Below, piece by piece: positions 1-9,067 of a stretch of 64,000 nt of DNA. How positions within the stretch are numbered: the first letter of the stretch is position 1; each line of letters starts with the position of its first letter. Made by a program: the position numbers and the translations under genes. The notes under the pieces were generated by a model that saw nothing but the letters and a program-made list of their open reading frames with translations, did no database searches and was not told where the DNA came from. The stretch comes from Stieleria mannarensis (GTDB lineage Bacteria; Planctomycetota; Planctomycetia; Pirellulales; Pirellulaceae): the NCBI RefSeq assembly GCF_014154935.1, contig NZ_JACEHH010000002.1, forward strand, positions 62,001 through 126,000. Reading direction: 5' to 3'.

Positions 1-1
1 C

Positions 2-1111
2 GGCGACCATCCCCACCTGACCTCGGCTCGATTCGGCGACCGGGGCAGCGAAGTCGTGATTTGCCGCCAAGCCCTCGGCGGACGCGGCGGGCGAGTGACG
101 ATGGTCGATCTGGCCGGCAAGCAAACCAAGTCCTTCGATCTGCCGACTGCGATCGGTGCCCCCGAGGCGGGACTGCTATCGGGAAACGATCACTTGATCA
201 CGCTCAACGGCGAAGCGGCGTTTCGCTGGTCGATCCGCGCGATGGAGCATCAGAAGAGTTATCGCCCCCATGCATCGGTCGTCGATGCCTGCTTCACCCC
301 CGACGGCAAGTACGCGGCCACGGCCAGTCGTAGTGTGCGTTTGTGGAAAACGGACACCGGGGCCGCGATCGACAAATTGGAAAACCCACACCCCGGCGCG
401 ATCACGGGGATGGACATTGCCAGCCGCATCGACGGGCGCGGCTACCGGATCGTCACATCGGGCGCCGGCGCGGTGGCCCGACTGTGGCGATGGAAAGATC
501 CCGAAAGCGGGTTCGATCTGGAACGCGAATTCGGAATCGAGGGAACCGAGGTCATGCACGTCCGGTTCGCTCCCGACGGAGACGCGTTGTTGCTGGCCGG
601 TGCCAATGGATCGATCCAAGTGCGGCCTCTCGATGGCGCTGCGGCGACGTTTGGGTGGAGCCTACCTGCCGGGCTCGCGCCGACTTGCATCGCCTTTTCG
701 GGCGATGGCCGTTACATCGCCGTCGGCGCGTCGGACAAAACCGCCTGGTTGATCGAGATGTCTGGCGGAAAGGATGCCAAACCACGTGTGATGCGCGGTC
801 ATGCCGATCGCATCGAATCGATTTGTGTCGTCAGCGATGGTTCCAGCCCGATCCGCGTGCTGACGGCATCCCGCGACAAATCGGCACGCGTCTGGGATCC
901 GCGTCTGTCGGTTCAGCAAGACGACCTGTCCGCGGCATCGGACGTGATTTTCGGTCGCGAAGTCCTGGCCCTGCGGCGTCACACCCAAGGCGTCACCGCG
1001 ATCGATCGCAGCACCGACGGCGACCTCGTCATCACCGCCGCCCGCGACGGCAACGTGTTGCTGTGGCCAGCCCCCGACGCCCGGCCGATCGACAATGACG
1101 TCCAACCGTAG
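2..1111 (+). CDS. WD40 repeat protein, 3' part (5' end outside window)
   Basis: The frame is open to the left edge, so only the C-terminal ~369 residues are seen. The protein reads as successive beta-propeller blades: recurring stretches such as VVDACFTPDGKYAATASRS...VRLWKTDTG, VRFAPDGDALLLAGANG, IAFSGDGRYIAVGASD and VLTASRDKSARVWDP carry the GH...WD-like pattern with Asp-Gly turns of WD40 repeats. The last blade ends ITAARDGNVLLWPAPD about 15 residues before the stop. Such propellers are protein interaction scaffolds; in planctomycetes they are often attached to a protein kinase or cytochrome domain, which would lie outside the window. No catalytic motif is visible in the part present, so the partner and role are unknown. 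Confidence 0.85.
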   Translation, partial: GDHPHLTSARFGDRGSEVVICRQALGGRGGRVTMVDLAGKQTKSFDLPTAIGAPEAGLLSGNDHLITLNGEAAFRWSIRAMEHQKSYRPHASVVDACFTPDGKYAATASRSVRLWKTDTGAAIDKLENPHPGAITGMDIASRIDGRGYRIVTSGAGAVARLWRWKDPESGFDLEREFGIEGTEVMHVRFAPDGDALLLAGANGSIQVRPLDGAAATFGWSLPAGLAPTCIAFSGDGRYIAVGASDKTAWLIEMSGGKDAKPRVMRGHADRIESICVVSDGSSPIRVLTASRDKSARVWDPRLSVQQDDLSAASDVIFGREVLALRRHTQGVTAIDRSTDGDLVITAARDGNVLLWPAPDARPIDNDVQP

Positions 1112-1198
1112 CAGAACTCGCCAAGAGTTACGCTGCATGAGTCGCCGAAAGTCTTTGTGGCTTGGGGAGTCGATCGATGTTTCGAAATTGACGCGGTC

Positions 1199-1261
1199 AT
1201 GCCAGCCCGACGCGTGAGCGAGGGGCGCCGGGAGCCCCTCACTCGCGCGTCGGGCTGGCAT
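1199..1261. repeat. Long imperfect palindrome (REP-like hairpin)
   Basis: Two 28-base arms, starting ATGCCAGCCCGACGCGTGAG and ending CGCGTCGGGCTGGCAT, pair at 26 of 28 positions around a 7-base loop. It lies between the WD40 gene and the helicase gene. It could act as a terminator-like hairpin, but there is no T-tract, and its size and GC content resemble a dispersed repetitive palindrome. No second full copy was found in the window. Confidence 0.75.
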
Positions 1262-1355
1262 TGGGAGCTTGGACTCGGACATAACAAGACGCCTGGGCAG
1301 CTTACGCTTTGGTGCCGCATCCCCGTGTCAGTGCCCACCCCGGTCATGCTACAAC

Positions 1356-3905
1356 ATGGGCATGAATCACCAAGAACCTGCCGCCGACGCTTCCGCAGCC
1401 GCCAAGCACACGTCCGTTGATCCCGACCTGGATCGAGATTCGCTGGCCACCGAGTACTTTTCGTTGCTTCCCTACGATCCCTACCCGGTCCAAGAGGAAG
1501 CGATGCTGGCCTACTTTGCCGGCGACCCGGGGCTCGGGGACCAGGGCGTGTTGATCTGCGCGCCGACCGGAACGGGCAAAACGATGATCGCCGAAGCCGC
1601 GGTCTATGAAGCCCTGCGGACCGGGCGGCGGATGTACTACACCACCCCGCTGATCGCCCTGACCGATCAAAAACTGGACGAACTGCGTGAAAGTGCGGTC
1701 CGTTGGGGGTTTCCGGCCGACAGCGTCGGACTGGTCACGGGCAACCGACGCGTCAACGGCGACGCCCCCGTGCTGGTCGTCGTCGCCGAAATCCTGCTGA
1801 ACCGTTTGCTCAACCCCGAAGCGTTTGACTTTTCCGACGTCACGTCAGTCGTCATGGACGAATTTCATTCCTTCAACGACCCCGAACGCGGCATCGTCTG
1901 GGAATTGACGTTGGCCTTGTTGCCGCCCCACATCCGCACGATGTTGCTGAGCGCGACCGTCGGCAATTCGCTGGAATTCACCTCCTGGCTGTCCCGCGCC
2001 CACAACCGCCGGTTGCAACTGGTCAGCGGAGATGAGCGCAAGGTGCCGCTGCAATACGAGTGGATCGGCGATGAGATCTTGAACGACTTTGCCGAAAAAA
2101 TCGCTGCCGGCGACGACGAACTCCGCCGCACCCCATCGCTGGTGTTCTGCTTTTCCCGCTCCCAGTGCTGGACGGTCGCGGAAATGCTCAAGGGGAAAAA
2201 TCTGATCGACAAGGAACGGCAAGCCGAGTTGGCCGACTATCTGAACGCGGCCGACATGGCGGCCGGTGCCGGGCCGAAGTTGAAACAGATTCTGATGCGC
2301 GGTGTCGGCGTGCACCATGCCGGCGTCATGCCCCGCTACCGCCGCATGGTCGAAGAATTGTTCCAACGCAAACTGTTGGCGATGTGTGTCTGCACCGAAA
2401 CGCTGGCCGCCGGAATCAATCTGCCGGCGCGAAGTGTCGTGTTGCCGAGCTTATTAAAAGGCCCCAAGGACAAACGCAAACTGGTCGACACGGCGTCGGC
2501 ACAACAGATCTTCGGCCGTGCCGGGCGACCGCAATTCGACGACCGCGGCTTTGTTTATGCCCTCGCCCACGAAGACGACGTCAAATTGAACAAGTGGCGT
2601 GAAAAGTACGACTCGATCCCCGAGGACACCAAGGATCCGGGACTGCTGAAGGCCAAGAAACAGCTCAAAAAGAAAATGCCCAAGCGGCGTTCCGGCGAAA
2701 CGTACTGGACCGAGCAGCAGTTCATTCAACTGCAAGAAGCCGCGTCGGCCGACCTTTCCAGCCGCGGACAACTCCCTTGGAGGCTGCTCGCCTACATGCT
2801 CGGCAAAGACGCCAGCGTCGCACCGCTGCGGGAACTGGTGTCCAAGCGATTGCTGACGCCCAAGAAGATCGAGGAGGGGCAGCGGGAACTGAATCGCATG
2901 TTGATCACCATGTGGCAGGCGGACTACCTGTCATTGGATCCCAAACCGACGCCGGCGACCGACTCTGGAAACGCGAAACCAAATTCGGGGAAAAAGACCG
3001 ATGCGAGCCAACCCGAACCGCCGCCCGCGACCAGTGGACTGTTCGGTGAGATCCTTGATCAAATGCGTGAGGATGCACCGGCGCCGCAGCCCGAGACGGG
3101 CGAGGATCCGGAGTCCCATGAAGAGGACCAGCCGCGGATCAAGCAGTACGACTTGGACGCCTATCGCCCGCTGACCGCCGCGCCCACACCGCGGTTGGAG
3201 CGTCTGGTGCATTTGCGCAGCATCAATCCGCTGTTCGGCGTCTACATGGCCGACTTGTTAGCGACCGCGGACCCCGAAGAACGGATCGCAGCGTTTGAAA
3301 GTGTGTTGGAAGTGCCCGGAACGGTGGCACGCTTCACCCGTATGCCCCGGATCGAAGACATGCCACCGGGGACCCTGGCGACGACGCGGCTGGACCCGCA
3401 ACTCTTGAAGCTGGGATTGGCAACGCCCGAAGAACTTGGTGCTCGCGGCGAAGACGACGAAGAGGAGGTAAAGGATCGGGGCTTCGGCCGTGTGATGTTC
3501 GAAGAACCGCGCGTCTGGCCACTGACGATCGGCGAAAAGATCCATCGCTTGTTCCAAAACGATTATCCGACCGTACAAGGCGTTCGCGTTCGCCCCGTTT
3601 GGATCGTCGGCGAACTGCTCAACTACGACGGTGATTTCAACAAGTACGTCACCACGAAGAAGCTGCAAAAAGAAGAAGGCATCCTACTGCGACATTGCCT
3701 GCGGATGATTTTGTTCCTCGACGAGATGGCCAACGTCCCGCCGGAAAACACGACGGTCGAAACCTGGGAGGACACGCTCGATGACTTGGCCGACATTTTG
3801 ACCGAAAGCTGCCGCAAAGCCGATCCGCAAACGACCGACGAAGTCCTGTCCCACGACGAAAACCTGGAAGACACCCTGATCAGCAGCGGACGACGGCAGA
3901 ATTGA
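1356..3905 (+). CDS. Superfamily 2 DEAD/DEAH-box helicase (Ski2-like)
   Basis: ATP-dependent nucleic-acid helicase of about 849 residues. Walker A APTGTGKT is near residue 70, the DEFH Walker B box (VVMDEFHSF) near 168, LLSATVG motif III near 200, and motif VI QIFGRAGRPQ near 390. 'GVGVHHAGVMPRYRRMVEELF' and 'LAAGINLPARSVV' are typical of the Ski2/Mtr4/Hel308 branch. A long charged linker (PKPTPATDSGNAKPNSGKK...) precedes a C-terminal domain I cannot name. The reading frame is open upstream, but the natural start is ATG 1356 or ATG 1362; earlier codons run through the intergenic palindrome region and do not look coding. Substrate (RNA or DNA) cannot be told from sequence. It stands alone, with intergenic repeats on both sides. 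Confidence 0.88.
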   Translation: MGMNHQEPAADASAAAKHTSVDPDLDRDSLATEYFSLLPYDPYPVQEEAMLAYFAGDPGLGDQGVLICAPTGTGKTMIAEAAVYEALRTGRRMYYTTPLIALTDQKLDELRESAVRWGFPADSVGLVTGNRRVNGDAPVLVVVAEILLNRLLNPEAFDFSDVTSVVMDEFHSFNDPERGIVWELTLALLPPHIRTMLLSATVGNSLEFTSWLSRAHNRRLQLVSGDERKVPLQYEWIGDEILNDFAEKIAAGDDELRRTPSLVFCFSRSQCWTVAEMLKGKNLIDKERQAELADYLNAADMAAGAGPKLKQILMRGVGVHHAGVMPRYRRMVEELFQRKLLAMCVCTETLAAGINLPARSVVLPSLLKGPKDKRKLVDTASAQQIFGRAGRPQFDDRGFVYALAHEDDVKLNKWREKYDSIPEDTKDPGLLKAKKQLKKKMPKRRSGETYWTEQQFIQLQEAASADLSSRGQLPWRLLAYMLGKDASVAPLRELVSKRLLTPKKIEEGQRELNRMLITMWQADYLSLDPKPTPATDSGNAKPNSGKKTDASQPEPPPATSGLFGEILDQMREDAPAPQPETGEDPESHEEDQPRIKQYDLDAYRPLTAAPTPRLERLVHLRSINPLFGVYMADLLATADPEERIAAFESVLEVPGTVARFTRMPRIEDMPPGTLATTRLDPQLLKLGLATPEELGARGEDDEEEVKDRGFGRVMFEEPRVWPLTIGEKIHRLFQNDYPTVQGVRVRPVWIVGELLNYDGDFNKYVTTKKLQKEEGILLRHCLRMILFLDEMANVPPENTTVETWEDTLDDLADILTESCRKADPQTTDEVLSHDENLEDTLISSGRRQN

Positions 3906-3929
3906 AGAGGTGGAGATGCGGAGAAGGAT

Positions 3930-3991
3930 GGCAGAATGATACGGGGCAGAATAATGGGGGCAAAACGATGGGGGCAAGACGATGGGGGCAG
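3930..3991 (+). repeat. GGCAGAATGAT-family tandem motif cluster
   Basis: Contains GGCAGAATGATACGGGGCAG followed by degenerate units GGGGGCAAAACGATG and GGGGGCAAGACGATG. The same motif pair recurs near 6400, 12950 and 40046, always between genes. Confidence 0.8.
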
Positions 3992-4002
3992 AGCTTTGAA
4001 TA

Positions 4003-4030
4003 ACGTAGCTACCTTCGCCAGAAGGTGGTT
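4003..4030 (+). repeat. REP hairpin, GTAG type (copy 1)
   Basis: GTAG at 4005-4008 is followed by CT and the hairpin ACCTTC-GCCA-GAAGGT (4011-4026). This 5' GTAG plus hairpin layout is that of REP elements mobilised by RAYT transposases; a RAYT gene is present at 17966. The rest of 3906-4422 holds the GGCAGAATGAT cluster and otherwise no recognisable gene. Confidence 0.75.
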
Positions 4031-4422
4031 CTGCTGTTCTCTGCACGCTGGGGAGTGAGGTGAGGTCAACGCGGTACTTCCAAAGGGATCCCTAGTCAAC
4101 CGTCCTTTCTCGGTCGGCGAATCATCGGTCGGAGGTTGGTAAGAAGATTTCGGGGTAAGAAAATGACGGTGCGCGTTCTCCCCTCGCCTTTCACAATCTT
4201 CTTACCTCCAAAATCTTCCTACCTCTTCTCCCACCGTGTCTCGCCTGGTTGATGCAGTGAGAAACCGGCGAATTGGTCGAAATGCTTCGCCCTGGATGAT
4301 CGGTGTTGGGGCCCAAATGGGGTGATGCGGGGATGATCCGCCCGCGAGGACCTAACCATGGGGTATTCTTGGATTCCAGATTTCGGTCCCCCACCACTCG
4401 CCCAAACACACCAAGCACGGCC

Positions 4423-5445
4423 ATGACATTCTTTCTCGGACTGATGATGGGCATCATCATCTACAGCTTTTTCCGCTGTATTGTCGGCGGTTTCTACACG
4501 GTCAGCCCCGACCAGCGGGCGATCGTGACGAGTTTCGGAAAAGCACAGCGACTCGAAGGCATGCAGGTCGCCGACGGTGGCGCGGATTCTGACGGATTGA
4601 GCGACGAGGAACACCAGCGGTATGAATACCCTCAGGTGCGTGTCGTCGGCCCCGGCGGACCGTATTTCAAGATGCCTTGGCAAGACGTCCACAAGGTTTC
4701 CGTCGCGACCCAGGCGGTCGACCTGTCCTGGGACCCTTCCAAAGCCCAGGACACGATCGAAGCGGTCACCAAAGACAACTTGACGACCGGGATCAACGGC
4801 CAGCTTCGTTATCGGATCAGCGAGAGCAACCTGTACCCCTATCTGTTCGGCGTCGCCAGTCCGCTCGAGCACGTCATGGGCTACTTCGTCAGCGTGCTCC
4901 GCGAACGCGTCGCTAACTTTGTCGACCCGAAAGGACAAACGCTGTTGGTCGATGCGGAAGTCGACGAAGCTGCCGGTGACCAAGAGGCTTCATCGATCGA
5001 TTTGAGTGAAGGCGTTTCGATCAACGACTTGCGAAAAAACTTGCCGCTGTTGAATCAGTACATGGAAGAGCAGTGCCGTTCGACGACCGGTCGCTATGGG
5101 ATCGAACTGGACGCAGCCTTGATCACCGAAATCGACCCGCCCGCCGAAGTCGACCGCGCCCTGTCGGCGATCAACAGCACACGCAACCAGGTCGCCGCGG
5201 ACCTGAGTACCGCACGGGCCGATAGCGAGCAACAAATCACGATGAGTGCCCGCGCCGTCGAGATCGCGACCAATAACGCCCAGGCAGAGGTCGCACCGCT
5301 ACGTGAACTGGCCCAAACGCTGACCGAGATCAAAAAGGAAGGCGGTTCTTCTTGCTTGCAGGCCTATCTGCGGAACGCCCGGATCCCACTCTATAACGTT
5401 GCTCGTCGAGTGATCCAGACCACCAATAGCGACGCCGCTGGTTAA
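4423..5445 (+). CDS. SPFH/Band-7 domain membrane protein (HflK-like), first of a pair
   Basis: About 340 residues. One N-terminal membrane segment (MTFFLGLMMGIIIYSFFRCI) is followed by GFYTVSPDQRAIVTSFGKAQ, the usual entry to an SPFH domain. The middle contains VDLSWDPSKAQDTIEAVTKDNL and NLTTGINGQLRYRI, then an Ala/Glu-rich helical region near 270-320 (ADSEQQITMSARAVEIATNNAQAEV) typical of SPFH oligomerisation. An insertion at about 45-65 (VADGGADSDGLSDEEHQRYE) is acidic. ATG 4423 is chosen because the membrane helix starts there; the open frame further upstream (to 4303) does not look coding. The next gene, 65 bp downstream, is a second SPFH protein, so the two probably form a hetero-oligomer like HflK-HflC, though no FtsH gene is near. 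Confidence 0.82.
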   Translation: MTFFLGLMMGIIIYSFFRCIVGGFYTVSPDQRAIVTSFGKAQRLEGMQVADGGADSDGLSDEEHQRYEYPQVRVVGPGGPYFKMPWQDVHKVSVATQAVDLSWDPSKAQDTIEAVTKDNLTTGINGQLRYRISESNLYPYLFGVASPLEHVMGYFVSVLRERVANFVDPKGQTLLVDAEVDEAAGDQEASSIDLSEGVSINDLRKNLPLLNQYMEEQCRSTTGRYGIELDAALITEIDPPAEVDRALSAINSTRNQVAADLSTARADSEQQITMSARAVEIATNNAQAEVAPLRELAQTLTEIKKEGGSSCLQAYLRNARIPLYNVARRVIQTTNSDAAG

Positions 5446-5510
5446 GACACGCCGGCAACGAGTGACAATCAAAACTGAACAAAGACAACGAAAACTAAGA
5501 AGGTGATACG

Positions 5511-6398
5511 ATGGGATGGTTCGGCGGTGGATTTATTTTCGGTTTGATGTTGATTCCGATTCTGCTCGGATTCGCACGCTTCTTTGGACTCTACGCCTGC
5601 GTCGGCGAATGCAAGGCGCATGTCTTCACTCTGTTCGGCAAAGTGATCGGGACGCTGGATCAACCGGGGCTGCAAATCCCGGTGTTCAAATTCGGCCCAC
5701 GGGCGTTGCTGGTGCCGTTCTTTGGAAAGTCGTATGTCGTCGACACCTCGCTTCGTCAACATTATTTGCGGAGCCAAATGGTCAACTCGGAAGAGGGCAC
5801 GCCGATGGGCGTGGGGATCTGGTACGAAATGCGGGTGACCGATCCGGTTTCGTACCTGTTCACCAACGCGAATCCCGACGGTTCGCTGCAAGCCAACGTG
5901 ACCAGTTCGACCATTTCCACGCTGAGCAATCTGGAGATGGAAAAGATGCTCGAAGACCGCCACTCGCTCAGCCGAACGGTTCGCAAGACCGTCTCGCCGC
6001 TGTCGGAGAAATGGGGCTACACCCTCGGATCGGTCTACATCCGAAAAGTCGCATTCACCGATCGGTTGATGGTCGACAACATCACCGAAAAGGTCGTCAA
6101 ACGCTTGGTGCAGGTGACCAGTGCGATGAAGCAGGACGGCGAGAACCGCGTGGGGCTGATCAAAAGTGAAACCGCCTACCGCGTTTCACAAAAGATGGCC
6201 GAGGCTTCCGCATCGCGTCCCAAGATTGTCGGCAAGGCACTCAATGAGATCGCCGCGGCCGACCCGGAAATTTTGAACACCGTCTTGTCGGTGATGGAAG
6301 TCGACACGCTGATCGAATCCAACGCCGAAGTCGACTTGCTGCCCGATTCGAGCAACGTACTGATCCAGGTCGGCGAGGGTGCCGGGCGGGAGTCGTAG
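5511..6398 (+). CDS. SPFH/Band-7 domain membrane protein, second of a pair
   Basis: 295 residues. An N-terminal membrane helix (FGGGFIFGLMLIPILLGFARFFG) leads into CKAHVFTLFGKVIGTLDQPGLQIPVFKFGPRALLVPFFGK, an SPFH-like beta region, then GVGIWYEMRVTDPVSYLFT and a helical C-terminal half (ITEKVVKRLVQVTSAMKQDGENRVGLIKSETAYRVSQKMAEA). The start has a reasonable ribosome site (AAGAAGGTG ending 6 bases before ATG 5511). It lies 65 bp after the first SPFH gene in the same direction. The pair is likely co-expressed and membrane associated with the bulk facing one side. It is less HflK/C-like than its partner, so the exact subfamily is uncertain. Confidence 0.8.
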   Translation: MGWFGGGFIFGLMLIPILLGFARFFGLYACVGECKAHVFTLFGKVIGTLDQPGLQIPVFKFGPRALLVPFFGKSYVVDTSLRQHYLRSQMVNSEEGTPMGVGIWYEMRVTDPVSYLFTNANPDGSLQANVTSSTISTLSNLEMEKMLEDRHSLSRTVRKTVSPLSEKWGYTLGSVYIRKVAFTDRLMVDNITEKVVKRLVQVTSAMKQDGENRVGLIKSETAYRVSQKMAEASASRPKIVGKALNEIAAADPEILNTVLSVMEVDTLIESNAEVDLLPDSSNVLIQVGEGAGRES

Positions 6399-6399
6399 G

Positions 6400-6465
6400 G
6401 GCGTGATGATGGGGGCAAAACGATGGGGAGGCAGAATGATTCGGGGCAGAATGATGTGGAGGCTG
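6400..6465 (+). repeat. GGCAGAATGAT-family tandem motif cluster
   Basis: Directly after the SPFH stop codon: GGGGGCAAAACGATGGGGAG, then GGCAGAATGATTCGGGGCAG and AATGATGTGGAGG. Same family as at 3930, 12947 and 40046. Confidence 0.8.
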
Positions 6466-6502
6466 CGGTTGTGACCGTCGGGGCACGGAGTGCCCGTGGG
6501 CA

Positions 6503-6560
6503 ATGGGACCGATAGGACGTCTGGGACCTATCAGTCGTATGTGTCCTATTGGTCCTATTT
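6503..6560. repeat. GGACC/ATAGG short repeat cluster
   Basis: Contains GGGACCGATAGGACG, GGGACCTATCAG, GTCCTATTGGTCCTATTT: direct and inverted copies of a GGACC-TATAGG-like unit. A second cluster with the same units is at 40319-40418. Confidence 0.6.
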
Positions 6561-6576
6561 CATGATCGCCCACCGT

Positions 6577-6608
6577 CAACTGCTCTAAAATCGGCCAGCG
6601 ATCGGCAA
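6577..6608. repeat. 32-bp exact copy of part of the PVC dehydrogenase gene
   Basis: CAACTGCTCTAAAATCGGCC and the next 12 bases are identical to 9680-9711, which is inside the dehydrogenase gene about 3.1 kb away in the same orientation. The flank before it is similar with mismatches; after it the match stops. It may be a residue of a duplicated or recombined paralogue. Confidence 0.7.
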
Positions 6609-6646
6609 AGACGGGGACGGGAGCTGCTTCGCATCGGATCGGCCGC

Positions 6647-7291
6647 TCATCTTACGTCCTCGCTTCCGTGGCTTCGCGATACGTCGTCCGTCATCGCCTT
6701 TCGAAGATTCGCCAGCGCGCGTACCCACAAACTCTTGACGGCGTCGGTGCTGCGTCCCATTCTTGCGGCCACCTCGGGAAATGTCTGTTGCTGAAAACTA
6801 TGCAGAATGATCACCTCGCGATGATCGTCGCTAAGCCGGGACAACGCATCGGCCACCATCACTTCTGCTTCCCGTTTGGCCGCTGCCACGCTGGGGGAAA
6901 CCGCTGGATCGGCCACCCCGAGCGGCAGACCCGCAGACGTCCCGTCCAGGTTTTCACTCAATCGTTTCTCGAGGGTGACCGCCCGGCGATGCCGATTGTA
7001 GTAGCGGATCTGGCCGGCAATTTCAGTCGCCAGGATGCTCCTCAGCCACGCCATCAGTTCGCGTTCGCTTTGCCCCCGAAAGTTGGCAAACGCTTGCTTG
7101 GCGGAAAGAAAGGTTTCCTGCACGACGTCCGACGGGCTGACCTTTCCCTGAAGCTTGTGGTCCAACCGCAGCTTGGCGAGAAGTTCCAAATAAGCATGAA
7201 ACGATTCCAACACCTTGCCCAACGCCGAATTGTCGCCGGAACGGGCGTCCGCGATGAGACGCTCAATCCCACGTCGCGAATTTGTGTCCAT
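6647..7291 (-). CDS. RNA polymerase sigma factor, ECF-type (planctomycete)
   Basis: About 214 residues with the two sigma-70 regions of an ECF factor. Region 2 is near 50-105 (SPSDVVQETFLSAKQAFANFRGQSERELMAWLRSIL, then AGQIRYYNRHRRAV). Region 4 is near 155-205 (LSDDHREVIILHSFQQQTFPEVAARMGRSTDAVKSLWVRALANLRK) with its helix-turn-helix. A linker rich in Ala and Ser separates them. ATG 7291 (MDTNSRRG) fits the family; an ORF extension of 32 codons upstream is possible but poorly conserved in character. No anti-sigma factor or protein kinase gene is adjacent, so its signal is unknown. It is divergent from the secreted protein at 7616. Confidence 0.85.
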   Translation of the reverse strand: MDTNSRRGIERLIADARSGDNSALGKVLESFHAYLELLAKLRLDHKLQGKVSPSDVVQETFLSAKQAFANFRGQSERELMAWLRSILATEIAGQIRYYNRHRRAVTLEKRLSENLDGTSAGLPLGVADPAVSPSVAAAKREAEVMVADALSRLSDDHREVIILHSFQQQTFPEVAARMGRSTDAVKSLWVRALANLRKAMTDDVSRSHGSEDVR

Positions 7292-7615
7292 TTCTTCCAG
7301 GGTTGCTATGAAGACGGTCTTGAAGGACCCATCAGCATACCAGGGTCGGCGAGCCATTTTCCTCGCCGATCGTCGGACCGACGGCAACGGTTTGCCACCC
7401 GATCAGCAGCACGATCGTGTCGGGGTGCGAAAGAAAAATCGTGAGAAAGTCTGACAGAGACGCGGCGGCCGCAACTCGTTTTGCGAAAAAATCGCGAAAC
7501 TGTCGTACCGGGGCCGACACGAACGGGCCCCCCAAGGCAACTAGCTCAATAGCGACCGACCAACATTCGGCGCGAACCCATTGCACCGCCATATGACAGA
7601 CACGAGGAACGAGAC
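7292..7615. other. Intergenic region between divergent genes
   Basis: 324 bp between the sigma factor and the secreted protein. It must hold both promoters. I saw no clear -35/-10 pair, palindrome or RNA. An 86-codon minus-strand frame (7332-7592) has no recognisable feature and is not called. Confidence 0.4.
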
Positions 7616-8797
7616 ATGAACATCCGTCACCTTGACTTGCGGCTCTCTACGTTTGGCTATCTCTGCTGCGGGATCTTGCTGTCGACGCTGCTTTCCGCGG
7701 CCCCTCCCAACGACAAGGGAAAGCCTCCCAAAGATGATCCGCCGCCTTCGTCGGGCGGACCGGTCAGCTACCGAGCCGTGGTGATTCCCAATCCTTATCC
7801 CGCGGACTTGGATGTGCGAAGTATAAACGCGTGGGGTGAAGTCTGCGGAGACTTCACCTATGACGGGCTCATCGGAGGGTATACGGCCAGCGAAGCATTC
7901 TACTGGGACGGGCGAGATGCTCTGACTTCGGTTGCCGATCCGATCACACTCAACGAACTTGTTGATGTGCTGTCCCCAGGATCACGCGATGGTTGGCTCA
8001 TCACCCACGCCGAGGACATCAATGACTTGGGTCAGACCTGCGGCTGGACATTTAAGGATGGACAGTGGTCACCGTACTTGTTCGATCCCAACGCGGTCGC
8101 ACCTGCATCGCCATTCATTGTTCTGACTCACCCAACCGGCCTGGAAAACGCAGAACTGGGTGCGCTATCGCTGAACAACTCCGGGGATATGGTGGTCCAA
8201 GCCCTAAAAAGTTCCGGCGAGTACTTTCTCTATTCAACAACCACTCAGACATGGACTCCACTGCAAACGCCTGTGTCGAAACGCTTTGACTCACTCAGCA
8301 ACCGTGATCCGGTAACGAACACCGTCTATGTAATTGGCGGTCCAGGCAGAATGCTGATCGATCCCGACACCGGACAAGTGTTTCCGTCTGCCGACGTCGG
8401 CGGGATTTCCATTAACGACTACGGAACGATGGTTGGGACGATGGAAGGATCCAAAGGCGTTCGCACTGCAGTCTACGAATACACAGACTCGCTAGAAATC
8501 TTAAAGAATGGCCGCAAGGACTTAGACGGTAGAGCACCCGACAACAACAATAGCGGCGACATTAGCATGCACTCGCCCAACCGACTCTTCACACGCGACC
8601 ACGGCCTGCTCGACGTCAACAGCCTTCTGGATCCTGTCGACGCGGCGATTTTTCCTGAAGGTGTGCCTGGATCGATATGGGCTATCAGTGAACGCACCGA
8701 GGTCGGTTTCCCACAACTCCTACTGCACCGGCACTCCATCGATGCCGAACCCTACCGTGAAGGTGTTCTGTTGATCCCGCAACCGCCAAGCAACTGA
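7616..8797 (+). CDS. Secreted HAF-repeat-like protein
   Basis: 393 residues beginning with a signal peptide (FGYLCCGILLSTLLSAA) and a Pro/Lys-rich linker (NDKGKPPKDDPPPSSGG). The mature part repeats a pattern of the form INxxGxxxG: SINAWGEVCGDF, DINDLGQTCGWTF, SLNNSGDMVVQ, SINDYGTMVGTM. These resemble the HAF repeats of extracellular proteins. Many hydrophobic/aromatic beta strands and Asp-Gly turns suggest a beta-propeller. ATG 7616 follows AGGAACGAGAC, an acceptable ribosome site. Function is unknown; location is likely outside the cytoplasmic membrane. Confidence 0.7.
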   Translation: MNIRHLDLRLSTFGYLCCGILLSTLLSAAPPNDKGKPPKDDPPPSSGGPVSYRAVVIPNPYPADLDVRSINAWGEVCGDFTYDGLIGGYTASEAFYWDGRDALTSVADPITLNELVDVLSPGSRDGWLITHAEDINDLGQTCGWTFKDGQWSPYLFDPNAVAPASPFIVLTHPTGLENAELGALSLNNSGDMVVQALKSSGEYFLYSTTTQTWTPLQTPVSKRFDSLSNRDPVTNTVYVIGGPGRMLIDPDTGQVFPSADVGGISINDYGTMVGTMEGSKGVRTAVYEYTDSLEILKNGRKDLDGRAPDNNNSGDISMHSPNRLFTRDHGLLDVNSLLDPVDAAIFPEGVPGSIWAISERTEVGFPQLLLHRHSIDAEPYREGVLLIPQPPSN

Positions 8798-9067
8798 GTT
8801 CGCTTGCCGGCGCTCCGCCTGCATCGACCGCCGCGAAGCCGATCACAAATTTGCCGAGCGTTCCGCGGCCTGCAAGAGGAACAAGTCAGCTTGAAACGAC
8901 TGGTCGGAGTCCTCAGTGCCGGTGCCTGAGGTTTGCCCGGCAATGAAGCCGTCGCCGTCCAGGCCCGAGACTCTTTGGAGGGGCCGAATCGGACATTTAC
9001 CCGCACCCATGCGCCCCGGAGATTTCGTTACAGATTCCCCCCCCAAAAATTTCGCTGTGACAAAACC

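Noticed and set aside
7332-7592. 86-codon minus-strand ORF before the sigma factor
   Set aside because: No ribosome site, no recognisable domain, lies in the promoter region.
8843-9046. 67-codon minus-strand ORF with a DGDG-like loop
   Set aside because: GLDGDGFIAGQ resembles a calcium loop, but there is no further support and it could be a relic or chance; not called.
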